A stretch of DNA of 64,000 nt, from positions 4,712,001 through 4,776,000 of the forward strand of contig NZ_CP015992.1 of assembly GCF_001708505.1 (NCBI RefSeq), in the 5' to 3' direction. This document shows positions 35,222 to 44,294 of this stretch, piece by piece (the first letter of the stretch is position 1; each line of letters begins with the position of its first letter). The notes below the pieces were generated by a model. The model saw nothing but the letters and a program-made list of their open reading frames with translations, did not search any database and was not told where the DNA came from. The translations under genes and the position numbers were made by a program. The DNA comes from Pseudomonas sp. TCU-HL1 (GTDB lineage: Bacteria; Pseudomonadota; Gammaproteobacteria; Pseudomonadales; Pseudomonadaceae).

Positions 35222-38200
35222 ATGTCGAGATTCTTCATTGATCGCCCCATCTTCGCCTGGGTGATCGCGCTGGTGATCATGCTCGCCGGCGGCCTGTCCA
35301 TCCTCAAGTTGCCGATCAACCAGTACCCTAGCATCGCCGCGCCTGCGGTCGGTATCCAGGTCAGCTACCCCGGCGCCTCCGCGCAAACGGTGCAGGACAC
35401 CGTGGTGCAGATCATCGAGCAGCAGCTCAATGGCATCGACGGCCTGCGCTACATCTCCTCGGAGAGCAACTCCGACGGCAGCATGACCATCACTGCCACC
35501 TTCGAGCAGGGCACCAACCCGGACATCGCCCAGGTGCAGGTGCAGAACAAACTCCAGCTGGCCACCCCGCTGCTGCCCCAGGAAGTCCAGCAGCAAGGCA
35601 TCCGCGTGACCAAGGCGGTGAAGAACTTCCTGCTGGTCATCGGCGTCGTCTCCGAAGACGGCAGCATGGACAAGAACGACCTGGCCAACTACATCGTCTC
35701 CAACATCCAGGACCCAATCTCGCGGACCAAGGGTGTGGGTGACTTTCAGGTGTTCGGCGCCCAGTACGCCATGCGCATCTGGCTGGACCCGGCGCGGCTG
35801 AACAACTACCAGCTGACGCCGGTGGACGTGAAGACCGCGATCCAGGCGCAGAACGTGCAGATCTCCTCCGGCCAGCTCGGCGGCCTGCCCGCCTCGCCCG
35901 GTACCCAGCTCAACGCCACCATCATCGGCAAGACCCGCCTGCAGACCCCCGAGCAGTTCGGCCAGATCCTCCTGAAGGTGAATCGCGACGGCTCCCAGGT
36001 GCGCCTGCGTGACGTCGCCAAGATCGAGCTGGGTGGCGAGAACTACAGCATCAGTGCCCAGTTCAACGGCAAGCCGGCTTCCGGCATGGCGATCAAGTTG
36101 GCCACCGGCGCCAACGCCCTGGACACCGCCAAGGCGATCCGCGCCACCATGAAGGAACTGGAGCCCTTCTTCCCCGCCGGGATGAAAGTGGTCTTCCCCT
36201 ACGACACCACCCCGGTGGTTTCCGCCTCCATCGAAGGCGTTATCCACACCCTGGGCGAAGCCATCGTCCTGGTGTTCCTGGTGATGTTCCTGTTCCTGCA
36301 GAACCTGCGTGCCACCATCATTCCGACCCTTGCCGTGCCCGTGGTACTGCTTGGCACCTTCGGCGTGCTGGCGATGTTCGGCTTCACCATCAACACCCTG
36401 ACCATGTTCGCCATGGTGCTCGCCATCGGCCTGTTGGTGGACGACGCCATCGTGGTCGTGGAGAACGTCGAACGGGTGATGGCCGAGGAAGGCCTGTCGC
36501 CCCTGGAAGCCACCCGCAAATCCATGGGCCAGATCCAGGGCGCGCTGGTGGGCATCGCCCTGGTGCTTTCGGCGGTGTTCCTGCCGATGGCCTTCTTCGG
36601 CGGTTCCACCGGCGTGATCTACAAGCAGTTCTCCATCACCATCGTCTCGGCCATGGCCTTGTCGGTGCTGGTGGCGCTGATCTTCACCCCGGCCCTCTGC
36701 GCCACCCTGCTCAAGCCTGTCGCCAAGGGCCATGCTGAGAAGCGCGGCTTCTTCGGCTGGTTCAACCGCACCTTCGACCGCAGCGTGCAGAGCTACGAGC
36801 GTGGCGTGCGCGGCGTGCTCAAGCGCAAAGCGCCCTACCTGATGCTCTACGTGGTGATCCTGGTCGCCATGGGCTGGCTGTTCACCCGCATTCCCACCGC
36901 CTTCCTCCCCGAGGAAGACCAGGGCGTGCTCTTCGCCCAGGTGCAGACCCCGTCCGGCGCCAGTGCCGAGCGTACCCAGGTGGTCGTGGACCAGATGCGC
37001 GAATACCTGCTGGAGCAGGAGAAGGACACCGTCCAGTCCGTGTTCACCGTGACCGGCTTCAACTTCGCCGGCCGCGGCCAGAGCTCGGGCATGGCCTTCA
37101 TCATGCTCAAGCCGTGGGAAGAGCGCACGGCCGAAGGCCAGAGCGTGTTCGACCTGGCCCAGCGTGCCCAGCGGCACTTCTTCAGCTTCCGCGATGCGAT
37201 GGTCTTCGCCTTCGCCCCGCCGGCAGTGATGGAGCTGGGTAACGCCACCGGCTTCAACCTGTTCCTGCAGGACCGCGCCGGCATCGGCCACGAAGCGCTG
37301 AACGCCGCCCGCGACCAGTTCGTCGAACTGGCGGCAAAGAACCCGGTGCTCAACCGCGTTCGCGCCAACGGCCTGCGCGACGAGCCGCAATACCAGTTGC
37401 AGATCGACGACGAGAAAGCCCGTGCCCACGGTCTTTCCCTGTCCGACATCAACAGCACCGTGTCCATCGCTTGGGGCGCCAGCTACGTCAACGACTTCAT
37501 CGACCGTGGCCGGGTGAAGAAGGTCTACCTGCAGGGTGAGTCCGAAGCACGGATGAACCCGGAAGACCTGAACAAGTGGTACGTGCGCAACGACCAGGGC
37601 CAGATGGTGCCATTCAGCGCCTTCGCCAGCGGCGAATGGACCTACGGCGCGCCCAAGCTCGCCCGTTACAACGGCGTGCCGGCGGTGGAAATCCTCGGCG
37701 AGGCGGCTCCGGGCCACAGCTCGGGTGAAGCCATGGCCGCCGTGGAAGAAATCGCCAAGCAACTGCCCGCCGGGGTCGGCTACTCCTGGACCGGTCTGTC
37801 CTACGAGGAACGCCTGTCCGGCTCCCAGGCTCCGGCGCTCTACGCGCTGTCGCTGCTGGTGGTGTTCCTCTGCCTGGCGGCGCTGTACGAGAGCTGGTCG
37901 ATTCCGTTCTCGGTGATGCTGGTGGTTCCGCTGGGTGTGATCGGTGCGCTGATGTTCACCAGCCTGCGCGGCCTGTCCAACGACGTGTTCTTCCAGGTCG
38001 GCCTGCTCACCACCATTGGCCTGTCGGCGAAGAACGCGATCCTCATCGTCGAGTTCGCCAAGGAGCTGCACGAGCAGGGCAAGAGTCTGTTCGAAGCGGC
38101 CGTGGAAGCCTGCCGCATGCGCCTGCGCCCGATCATCATGACCTCTCTGGCGTTCATCCTCGGCGTGGTACCCCTGGCCATCTCCAATGGCGCCGGCTCC

Positions 38201-38356
38201 GGCAGCCAGCACGCCATCGGTACCGGCGTGATCGGCGGCATGCTCACCGCAACCGTCCTGGCCATCTTCTGGGTGCCGCTGTTCTACGTGCTGGTCTGCT
38301 CGCTGTTCAAAGACAAGGCGAGCAAGGCTGCGATCAAGAAGGAGGCCCTGCAGTGA
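35222..38356 (+). CDS. ttgB: RND multidrug/solvent efflux transporter
   Basis: The 1044-aa inner-membrane proton/drug antiporter of the HAE1 class, homologous to AcrB/MexB/TtgB. It has 12 membrane segments with two large periplasmic loops. The N terminus MSRFFIDRPIFAWVIALVIM, the proton-relay aspartates in LLVDDAIVVVENVERVM (TM4), and GLSAKNAILIVEFAKEL in the second half are diagnostic. The length is standard. The last bases overlap the ttgC start (GTGA). Confidence 0.96.
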   Translation: MSRFFIDRPIFAWVIALVIMLAGGLSILKLPINQYPSIAAPAVGIQVSYPGASAQTVQDTVVQIIEQQLNGIDGLRYISSESNSDGSMTITATFEQGTNPDIAQVQVQNKLQLATPLLPQEVQQQGIRVTKAVKNFLLVIGVVSEDGSMDKNDLANYIVSNIQDPISRTKGVGDFQVFGAQYAMRIWLDPARLNNYQLTPVDVKTAIQAQNVQISSGQLGGLPASPGTQLNATIIGKTRLQTPEQFGQILLKVNRDGSQVRLRDVAKIELGGENYSISAQFNGKPASGMAIKLATGANALDTAKAIRATMKELEPFFPAGMKVVFPYDTTPVVSASIEGVIHTLGEAIVLVFLVMFLFLQNLRATIIPTLAVPVVLLGTFGVLAMFGFTINTLTMFAMVLAIGLLVDDAIVVVENVERVMAEEGLSPLEATRKSMGQIQGALVGIALVLSAVFLPMAFFGGSTGVIYKQFSITIVSAMALSVLVALIFTPALCATLLKPVAKGHAEKRGFFGWFNRTFDRSVQSYERGVRGVLKRKAPYLMLYVVILVAMGWLFTRIPTAFLPEEDQGVLFAQVQTPSGASAERTQVVVDQMREYLLEQEKDTVQSVFTVTGFNFAGRGQSSGMAFIMLKPWEERTAEGQSVFDLAQRAQRHFFSFRDAMVFAFAPPAVMELGNATGFNLFLQDRAGIGHEALNAARDQFVELAAKNPVLNRVRANGLRDEPQYQLQIDDEKARAHGLSLSDINSTVSIAWGASYVNDFIDRGRVKKVYLQGESEARMNPEDLNKWYVRNDQGQMVPFSAFASGEWTYGAPKLARYNGVPAVEILGEAAPGHSSGEAMAAVEEIAKQLPAGVGYSWTGLSYEERLSGSQAPALYALSLLVVFLCLAALYESWSIPFSVMLVVPLGVIGALMFTSLRGLSNDVFFQVGLLTTIGLSAKNAILIVEFAKELHEQGKSLFEAAVEACRMRLRPIIMTSLAFILGVVPLAISNGAGSGSQHAIGTGVIGGMLTATVLAIFWVPLFYVLVCSLFKDKASKAAIKKEALQ

Positions 38357-39786
38357 GGCGTTCCCTGATATCCCTGGCCATCGCCGCGACCCTGCTCGGT
38401 GGCTGCTCCATGATTCCCGACTACCAGCGCCCGGAGGCGCCGGTAGACGCTGCCTGGCCCCAGGGCGAGGCTTACAGCCAGGGCGCGGCGCAAGTATCCA
38501 GCGCCGCCGCCGACCTGGACTGGCGCGAGTTCTTCCAGGACCCGGCGCTACGCCAGCTGGTGCAGCTCGCCCTGGACAACAACCGTGACCTGCGCACTGC
38601 CGCGCTGAACGTCGAGGCCTACCGCGCGCTTCACCGCATCCAGCGTTCCGAGCTGTTCCCCAGCCTTTCGGCCGACGGCGGCGCTACCCGCCAACGGCTG
38701 CCCGGCTCCTTGAGCCAGAGCGGCCAGGCCACCACCAGCGGCCAGTACAGCGCCACCCTGGGCACCAACGCCTGGGAGCTGGACTTCTTCGGTCGCCTGC
38801 GCAGCCTCAACGAACAGGCCCTGGAGCAGTACTTCGCCACCGAACAGGCGCGCCGCAGCACCCAGATCAGCCTGGCGGCCTCGGTGGCCACCGCCTACCT
38901 CGACTGGCAAGCCGACCAGGCCCTGCTGCAACTGACCCAGGACACCCTCAAGACCTACCAGGAAAGCTACGCCCTCACCCAGCGCAGCTTCGACGTGGGC
39001 ATCGCCGACGCCCTGGCCCTGAGCCAGGCGCGCACCGCGGTGGAAAGCGCCCAGGTCAGCCTGGCGCAGTACAGCCGCCTGGTGGCCCAGGACCGCAACG
39101 CCCTGACCCAACTGGTGGGCATCGGCCTGCCAGCGGACCTGCCAAAAGGCCTGGCGCTGGACGCCGACCTGCTGGCCGAGGTGCCGCCGGGCCTGCCGTC
39201 CGACCTGCTGCAGCGTCGCCCGGACGTGGTCCGGGCCGAACACCTGCTCAAGTCGGCCAACGCCAACATCGGCGCGGCGCGCGCGGCCTTCTTCCCCAGT
39301 GTCAGCCTGACCGCCAACGCCGGCAGCATGAGCAACGAGCTGTCCGGTCTGTTCGACGCCGGCTCCGGCAGCTGGCTGTTCCAGCCGAGCATCAGCCTGC
39401 CGATATTCACCGCCGGCCGCCTGAAGGCGAACCTCGACTACACCGAGCTGCAGAAAGACATCCAGGTGGCGCAGTACGAGAAAGCCATCCAGGTCGCCTT
39501 CCAGGAAGTCGCCGACGGCCTCGCCGCGCGCACCACCTACCAGCAGCAACTGGGCTCCCAGCGCGCCCTGGTGAAAACCACCGAGGAGTACTACCGCCTC
39601 GCCGAACGCCGCTACCGCACCGGCGTCGACAGCTACCTGACCCTGCTCGACGCCCAGCGCCAGCTGTTCAGCGCCCGCCAGCAACTGATCGGCGACCGCC
39701 TCAATCAATTGGCCAGCGAGGTGAACCTGTACAAGGCCCTCGGCGGCGGCTGGAAAGAACAGGGAGAAACCTCCCCGAACGCTTGA
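38353..39786 (+). CDS. ttgC: RND efflux outer-membrane channel lipoprotein
   Basis: The 477-aa protein of the NodT/OprM family has a signal MRRSLISLAIAATLLGGCSM with lipobox cysteine near 18. Two outer-membrane-efflux-protein repeats follow (LDWREFFQDPALRQLVQLAL; LLQRRPDVVRAEHLLKSANA). GTG start overlaps the ttgB stop, so the two are translationally coupled. It completes a TtgABC/MexAB-OprM tripartite pump. A strong terminator follows. Confidence 0.95.
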   Translation: MRRSLISLAIAATLLGGCSMIPDYQRPEAPVDAAWPQGEAYSQGAAQVSSAAADLDWREFFQDPALRQLVQLALDNNRDLRTAALNVEAYRALHRIQRSELFPSLSADGGATRQRLPGSLSQSGQATTSGQYSATLGTNAWELDFFGRLRSLNEQALEQYFATEQARRSTQISLAASVATAYLDWQADQALLQLTQDTLKTYQESYALTQRSFDVGIADALALSQARTAVESAQVSLAQYSRLVAQDRNALTQLVGIGLPADLPKGLALDADLLAEVPPGLPSDLLQRRPDVVRAEHLLKSANANIGAARAAFFPSVSLTANAGSMSNELSGLFDAGSGSWLFQPSISLPIFTAGRLKANLDYTELQKDIQVAQYEKAIQVAFQEVADGLAARTTYQQQLGSQRALVKTTEEYYRLAERRYRTGVDSYLTLLDAQRQLFSARQQLIGDRLNQLASEVNLYKALGGGWKEQGETSPNA

Positions 39787-39827
39787 CCCGCGACTCCCCA
39801 ATCCTCACGGACGAGGAATCCACGCGG

Positions 39828-39859
39828 CGCCCCTGCCCTGATTGGCGGGGGCGTTTTTT
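39828..39859 (+). terminator. Rho-independent terminator of the ttgABC operon
   Basis: CGCCCCTGCC / GGCGGGGGCG forms a 10-bp stem with one G-T pair and a 6-nt loop, followed by six T residues, 41 nt after the ttgC stop. Confidence 0.85.
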
Positions 39860-40076
39860 GTGCAGGACGCCCCGCGAGAAACTCCCTCGCCTGCCCTGCA
39901 ACAGGGCGCCCGGAACGGGCAGAGAGCTCGGAAATTCCCATGCCACTCAGTGGCTTGCAGTGGCCCGCCGGTCCTTTTTTGCACCATCTGTCAGGCCGTC
40001 TCCACGGGCTGTAACAATGGCCGATGCTGATCATCCAACTCGTGGGAAGGCGAGTGGGAAACAAGAGGACACGACG

Positions 40077-40376
40077 ATGAAATCGACATTCAACATGACG
40101 ACCCTCAGCGGCCTGCTATTGGCCCTGGCGGTGACAACGGGACCGGGCACGGCCCTCGCGGAGAACGGAAGCGACCGCCTGGACGAGTACCGGATTCACA
40201 ACCAACAACTGCTGCAAATGAGAGAGGACTCCAGCGAGAGCTTCACTCGGATGGTCGAGGAACAGCCGACTGCAGCCGGACGGCAGTATCAGGATGAGGA
40301 CATGAGCCCCGGTGGACGGCAACCGCCGAAGTACCAGTCGCTGATCCATCAACAGAAGGTCGAATTCGGTAAGTGA
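40077..40376 (+). CDS. Small exported protein of unknown function
   Basis: The 99-aa product has a clear Sec signal (MKSTFNMTTLSGLLLALAVT, cleavage near residue 28 at ALA/ENG). Its ~70-residue mature part is hydrophilic, Q/E/R-rich and low in hydrophobics (HNQQLLQMREDSSESF, RQYQDEDMSPGGRQPPKYQ). An AAGAGGA box precedes the ATG, supporting translation. There are no cysteines or known motif. It lies between ttgC and a LapG-type protease gene, in the same orientation, but the terminator upstream makes it a separate unit. Function not recognised. Confidence 0.65.
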   Translation: MKSTFNMTTLSGLLLALAVTTGPGTALAENGSDRLDEYRIHNQQLLQMREDSSESFTRMVEEQPTAAGRQYQDEDMSPGGRQPPKYQSLIHQQKVEFGK

Positions 40377-40675
40377 CCCGAAGTGGCCACCCGTCGGATG
40401 CGCCCGACCTCCGCGCACCCGGCGGGCAGTGGAGCACCGCCCTTTCCGATAACTGGTCACCCCCTCCCAGGCCCGTTCCAGAGCCTCCATAACGTTGGCA
40501 TTCCATTGCCTGCCAGGCCGTACGTCCGCTGCCTGTTGCAGCGCCAGGCGCGCCGGCCCTAGTGTGCGCACATCCCCAAACCGGTTGAGGGTCAGCCTTT
40601 CGCCGGTCATTCGCTCAACGGATTGATCCACCGCTGAACCCGGCCCCGGCCGCTTTCCCCTGGAGCATCAACCCG
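40377..40675. other. Intergenic stretch without a recognised gene
   Basis: This 299-bp gap has open frames on the minus strand but no ribosome site or family resemblance. No hairpin terminator or promoter stands out. It separates the small exported protein from the LapG-type gene. Confidence 0.4.
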
Positions 40676-41374
40676 TTGCAGAAGCCTGCCTCCCGCCGCT
40701 TCGGCGCATCCCTGTTCTGGCAAGTACTGGCCATCACCCTGTGCGGCGGCAGCCTGCTGCTGGGCGCCGAAACCGTCGACGCAGCCTGGGGCCTCGACCC
40801 GGTCCTGCGCAAGGCGGAAAAGCGCTACGGCCGCAGCGGCCCGGCCAAGGACCGACTGCATGCCTGGCGTGACCTGCTGGATAGCGGTCGCCGGATGACC
40901 GAGCACGAGCAGCTGCACGCCATCAATCGCCAGATCAATCGCCAGGTGCGCTTCACCGACGACAGTGCGCTATGGCAGCGCCGCGATTACTGGGCCACGC
41001 CGCTGGAAACCCTGGCCAAGGGTGCCGGCGACTGCGAAGACTTCGCCCTGGCCAAATACTTCAGCCTGTTGCAGCTGGGCGTCGCCCAGGAAAAGCTGCG
41101 CATCACCTACGCGCAGGCCCTGGAGCTGAACCAGGCACACATGGTGGTGACCTACTACGAAACGCCGGACTCCGAGCCGCTGGTGCTGGACAACCTGGTG
41201 GACGACATCCTCCCCGCCTCCCGACGCAACGACCTGGCCCTGCGCTACGCCTTCGATGCCGATGGGCTCTACAGGGTGAAAGGCGCCGCGCTCAAGCGCG
41301 TCGGCAGCACCGCCGAACTGCCGGTCTGGCAGGGCTTGCTGGCGCGGATGGAGCGGGAAGGCTTTGTGCTCTGA
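40676..41374 (+). CDS. LapG-type periplasmic transglutaminase-like cysteine protease
   Basis: The 232-aa protein of the BTLCP (DUF920) family has an N-terminal export signal (LFWQVLAITLCGGSLLLGAE). The catalytic triad is Cys120 (GAGDCEDFALAKY), His155 (NQAHMVV) and Asp172 (LVLDNL). W-RRDYWATPLETL precedes the cysteine as in LapG. LapG cleaves the N terminus of giant surface adhesins such as LapA unless held by c-di-GMP-bound LapD. No lapD or adhesin gene is in the window. The start is TTG with TGGAG 10 nt upstream, as no ATG fits. Confidence 0.85.
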   Translation: MQKPASRRFGASLFWQVLAITLCGGSLLLGAETVDAAWGLDPVLRKAEKRYGRSGPAKDRLHAWRDLLDSGRRMTEHEQLHAINRQINRQVRFTDDSALWQRRDYWATPLETLAKGAGDCEDFALAKYFSLLQLGVAQEKLRITYAQALELNQAHMVVTYYETPDSEPLVLDNLVDDILPASRRNDLALRYAFDADGLYRVKGAALKRVGSTAELPVWQGLLARMEREGFVL

Positions 41375-41426
41375 CACGCTCCTGCGCCTTTTCCTGCGGG
41401 AGAATCCATGTCAACGCCGCAGCTCT

Positions 41427-41507
41427 CAAGGGTGGATGGCGTTTTTCCATCCACCAGCGGCGCTATGCCGTGCCTCGAATGGTGGACCGGTGAAGCGTGG
41501 TCCACCC
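41427..41507 (+). repeat. Dispersed ~80-bp repeat, copy A
   Basis: Starts AAGGGTGGATGGCG and ends GGTGAAGCGTGGTCC. A copy with a few differences lies at 63630-63706. It contains the inner hairpin GGTGGATGGCGTTTTTCCATCCACC. Confidence 0.75.
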
Positions 41508-41521
41508 GGCTGAATCGAGGT

Positions 41522-41545
41522 CCTGTGGGAGCGAATTCATTCGCA
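41522..41545. repeat. REP element (GCGAATTCATTCGC)
   Basis: A single TGTGGGAGCGAATTCATTCG element between the convergent LapG-type and CoA-ligase genes. Confidence 0.7.
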
Positions 41546-41571
41546 AAACGCCCGCACAACGGACTGCCGTG

Positions 41572-43140
41572 CTACGACACCATCCTGCGCAACGCATCCT
41601 TGGTCACCTTGCCCGCCGCATTCAGCGGCATGGCATCCACCAGTTGCACGCGGCGCGGCACCTTGTAGTTGGCCATCTGCTCACGGCACCAGGCGAGGAA
41701 CTCGCCGGTATCCAGTTCCTGGCCAGCCGCAGGCAGCAGGAAAGCCATGGCCACTTCGCCCAGTCGCTCATCGGGAATGCCGATCACCGCAGTCTGGGCC
41801 ACGCCGGGATAACGCAGGATCACCTGCTCGATTTCCGCCGGGTACACATTGAAGCCACCGGTGATGAACATGTCCTTGATCCGGTCGGTGATGCGCAGGT
41901 AGCCGTCTTCGTCGAGCACGCCGACATCGCCCGTGTGCAGCCAGCCGTCGGCGTCTATGGCTTCGGCCGTGGCCTCGGGATTGTTGAAATAGCCCTGCAT
42001 CAAGTTGTAGCCGCGCACCAGCAGCTCGCCGGGCTCGCCCGGCGCGACCGGGTGGCCGGCCGCGTCAACGCAGCGCACTTCCACGTCTGGGAAAGCCCGT
42101 CCTGAAGTGGTGGCCACCCGTTCGGCAGAATCCCCCGGACGGCAGATGGTGACAAAGCCACAGGCCTCGGTGAGGCCATAGGCGGTGACGATGGTTTCGA
42201 AACCCAATTCGCTGCCCATGCGCCGTACCATCTCCACTGGCACCGAGGCTGCGCCGGTGACGGCCACCCGCAGGCTGGACAGGTCGTAACGCTCGCGGCC
42301 GGGGAAGGCCAGGATCGACTGGTACAACGTCGGCGGACCAGGCAGCACGCTGACCCGCTCGCGGGAAACCCGCTCCAGCATCACCGGCACATCGAATACC
42401 TGTTGCGGCAGGATGCAGCAGCCACGCATCAGCGCCGCCAGCCAGCCGGCCTTGTAGCCGAAGCTGTGGAAGAACGGGTTGACGATCAGGTAGCGGTCGC
42501 CCGGGCGCAGACCGACCATGGCGCTCCAGTCACGCACGATGCGCAGGTTCTGGCCGTGGGCACTCATCACGCCCTTGGGCTTGCCCGTGGTGCCGGAGGT
42601 GAACAGCAGGTCCAGGAGGCTGTCTTCGTCGACCTGGCTTTCACGCACCACCAGCTCGGCCGGAGAAACGTCGGCACCCAGCGCCAGGAAGGCGTCCCAG
42701 CCCAGGCAGCCGTCAGCCGCACCACGCAGGCAGATGCGGGTTCGCAGCGCTGGCAGCGCCTCGCTGGCCAGCAGTGCCGGGTAGTCCGTGCCGAGGAATT
42801 CGCCGACAACGAACAGCAGGCTCGCGCCGCTTTCGCGCAGGATGTAGCCCGCCTCGGCGCCTTTCATCCGCGTATTCAGCGGCACCAGCACCGCGCCGAC
42901 GCTCTGCAGGGCGATGGCGGCAACTATCCATTCATGGATGTTCGGCGCCCAGATGGCCACCCGTTCGCCGGCCCGCACCTCCAGCGCCAGCAGCGCGCGA
43001 GCGGCCTGGCGGCGCAACTGGTCGAGCTGGTGATAACTGAGGCGGGTGCTGTCGTCCTCGATGGCCGTGGATTCGCCATAGCGAATGGCGGCGGCGGCCA
43101 GCAGTTCAGGGATGGTCAGGGCGCTTTCCAGGTTGGGCAT
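41572..43140 (-). CDS. FadD3-like acyl-CoA synthetase
   Basis: The 522-aa ATP-dependent CoA ligase has the P-loop LFTSGTTGKPKGVM, the adenylate motif TAYGLTEACGF, the hinge GWLHTGDVGVLDEDGYLRI and the catalytic lysine near the end in NAAGKVTKDAL. Stretches such as PFFHSFGYKAGWLAAL, RVSVLPGPPTLYQSIL and TRIKDM-type ITDRIKDMFITGGFNVYPAE look closest to FadD3. FadD3 loads the CD-ring propanoate (HIP) in steroid catabolism; related ligases act on other carboxylates. ATG 43140 was chosen from family N termini; its ribosome site is weak. Same strand as the SDR gene, 64 nt away. Confidence 0.88.
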   Translation of the reverse strand: MPNLESALTIPELLAAAAIRYGESTAIEDDSTRLSYHQLDQLRRQAARALLALEVRAGERVAIWAPNIHEWIVAAIALQSVGAVLVPLNTRMKGAEAGYILRESGASLLFVVGEFLGTDYPALLASEALPALRTRICLRGAADGCLGWDAFLALGADVSPAELVVRESQVDEDSLLDLLFTSGTTGKPKGVMSAHGQNLRIVRDWSAMVGLRPGDRYLIVNPFFHSFGYKAGWLAALMRGCCILPQQVFDVPVMLERVSRERVSVLPGPPTLYQSILAFPGRERYDLSSLRVAVTGAASVPVEMVRRMGSELGFETIVTAYGLTEACGFVTICRPGDSAERVATTSGRAFPDVEVRCVDAAGHPVAPGEPGELLVRGYNLMQGYFNNPEATAEAIDADGWLHTGDVGVLDEDGYLRITDRIKDMFITGGFNVYPAEIEQVILRYPGVAQTAVIGIPDERLGEVAMAFLLPAAGQELDTGEFLAWCREQMANYKVPRRVQLVDAMPLNAAGKVTKDALRRMVS

Positions 43141-43204
43141 GGGCGTTTCTCGGGCGCGACGGGGCAGCGGCCGGGTACACCCGGCCGTGGTCAGAGCAAG
43201 GAAA

Positions 43205-43978
43205 TCAGGCTTGCGGCGGAGCGAAGCGGCGGCCGGCGGAGAAGCCGCCATCGACACCGATCATCTGCCCACTGACGAAGGAGGCATCGTCCGAGGCGAG
43301 GAACAGCGCCACACTGGCCACCTCTTCCGGGCGCCCGGCACGGCAGAGCATGTGCTGCGAAGCGAAGAAGGCGTGGAAGGCTTCCTGCTCCTTGACCATC
43401 TGGGTCATCGGCGTGTCGATCAGGCCGGGGCACAGGCCGTTGACGCGGATATTGGCGTGGCCGTAGTCGATGGCCAGGGAGCGGGTGAGCTGGCTGATGC
43501 CGCCCTTGGAGACGTTATAGGCGGTGTTGTTGTCGCAGCCCTGCTCGCCGAAGATTGAGCCGACGTTGATGATCGAGCCGCTCTTCTGCGCCAGCATCGG
43601 CACCAGTGCGTACTTGCTGGTGAGCATGCTGCCGGTGAGGTTGATGTCCAGTACCCGCTGCCACTCGCTGGTGGGTGCGCTGGTGATATTGCCCTGGCTG
43701 GCCACCCCGGCGGCATTGACCAGCGCATCGAGCCGACCAAAGCGCTGCACCACTTCTTCCATCACTGCCTGCACCCGCGCTTCATCGCGCACATCGAGGC
43801 TCATGAACAGCGGCGCCGGATTCAGACCTTCGAGGCTCGCGGCAATATCCGCGCGCGGCTCGCCCACATCCAGTCCGATTACCTGTGCGCCTTCGGCGGC
43901 GAAACGGCGAACGCAGGCCAGACCGATACCCGACGCCGCTCCGGTGATGACCGCGACCTTGCTAGACAGACGTGCCAT
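43205..43978 (-). CDS. Short-chain dehydrogenase/reductase (SDR 1)
   Basis: The 257-aa NAD(P)-dependent SDR has the cofactor motif TGAASGIG, NAAG, and the catalytic Ser-Tyr-Lys in NVGSIFGEQG...AYNVSKGG. It ends FVSGQMIGVDGGFSAGRR. It interconverts a hydroxyl and a ketone on an unknown pathway intermediate. An ACGAGG box precedes the ATG. Likely operon with the FadD3-like gene; the shared 17-bp element lies 69 nt upstream. It could be a 17beta- or ring-hydroxyl dehydrogenase if the substrate is steroidal. Confidence 0.88.
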   Translation of the reverse strand: MARLSSKVAVITGAASGIGLACVRRFAAEGAQVIGLDVGEPRADIAASLEGLNPAPLFMSLDVRDEARVQAVMEEVVQRFGRLDALVNAAGVASQGNITSAPTSEWQRVLDINLTGSMLTSKYALVPMLAQKSGSIINVGSIFGEQGCDNNTAYNVSKGGISQLTRSLAIDYGHANIRVNGLCPGLIDTPMTQMVKEQEAFHAFFASQHMLCRAGRPEEVASVALFLASDDASFVSGQMIGVDGGFSAGRRFAPPQA

Positions 43979-44047
43979 GGGAAACCTCGTTGCTTGTTCT
44001 TGGAATGGGGGTTTCGGCGGAGTCTACCGCTGGTACGGGCGGGAGTG

Positions 44048-44064
44048 ATCGTCCGTTGGGACTA
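44048..44064 (-). promoter_or_regulatory. Cluster-shared 17-bp element upstream of SDR1-FadD3
   Basis: Read towards SDR1 the site is TAGTCCCAACGGACGAT, ending 69 nt before the start codon. It contains GTCC-N4-GGAC. Three more copies lie upstream of the other units of this cluster. Unknown regulator. Confidence 0.6.
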
Positions 44065-44086
44065 ACTCGACATGGCACTACCCTTC

Positions 44087-44170
44087 GTAGGTTGTGGCTG
44101 AGCTGCGCGAAGCCCAACAGCGGGGCTGAACCGGGCTACGTTGGACTTCGCTGCGCTCAGACCAACCTAT
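44087..44170. repeat. GTAGGTTG / CAACCTA extragenic inverted repeat
   Basis: GTAGGTTG near the left end and CCAACCTAT at the right end flank two shorter arms, inside the gap 43979-44294 between SDR1 and the KshB-like gene. Besides this repeat, that gap holds the shared regulatory element and a terminator. Confidence 0.45.
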
Positions 44171-44214
44171 GCGGCTGCTGCGCAGCCGATCGCGAATGAA
44201 TTTGCCCCGACAAG

Positions 44215-44236
44215 AAAAAACCCGGCCGAAGCCGGG
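44215..44236 (-). terminator. Rho-independent terminator of the HsaB-KstD-SDR2-KshB-like operon
   Basis: On the minus strand CCCGGC / GCCGGG closes a 4-nt loop and is followed by six T residues. It sits 58 nt after the KshB-like stop codon, so the four upstream genes form one unit ending here and SDR1-FadD3 is separate. Confidence 0.85.
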
Positions 44237-44294
44237 TGTAAAGGCACAGACATACACGCTCAATACCACCCGCAAGGGCGGTAGCCCCCGGCTG

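Noticed and set aside
34655..38212. Very long minus-strand frame (about 1185 codons) opposite ttgA-ttgB
   Set aside because: It is exactly antisense to the well-supported RND genes. Its His/Gly/Glu/Ala-rich text is typical of antisense reading of GC-rich genes.
40383..40631. Minus-strand open frame opposite the LapG-type gene leader, with a protein-like stretch (LTLNRFGDVRTLGPARLALQ)
   Set aside because: No ribosome site, no family resemblance, and it runs on antisense through the small exported protein gene. Long antisense frames are common in this GC-rich sequence.
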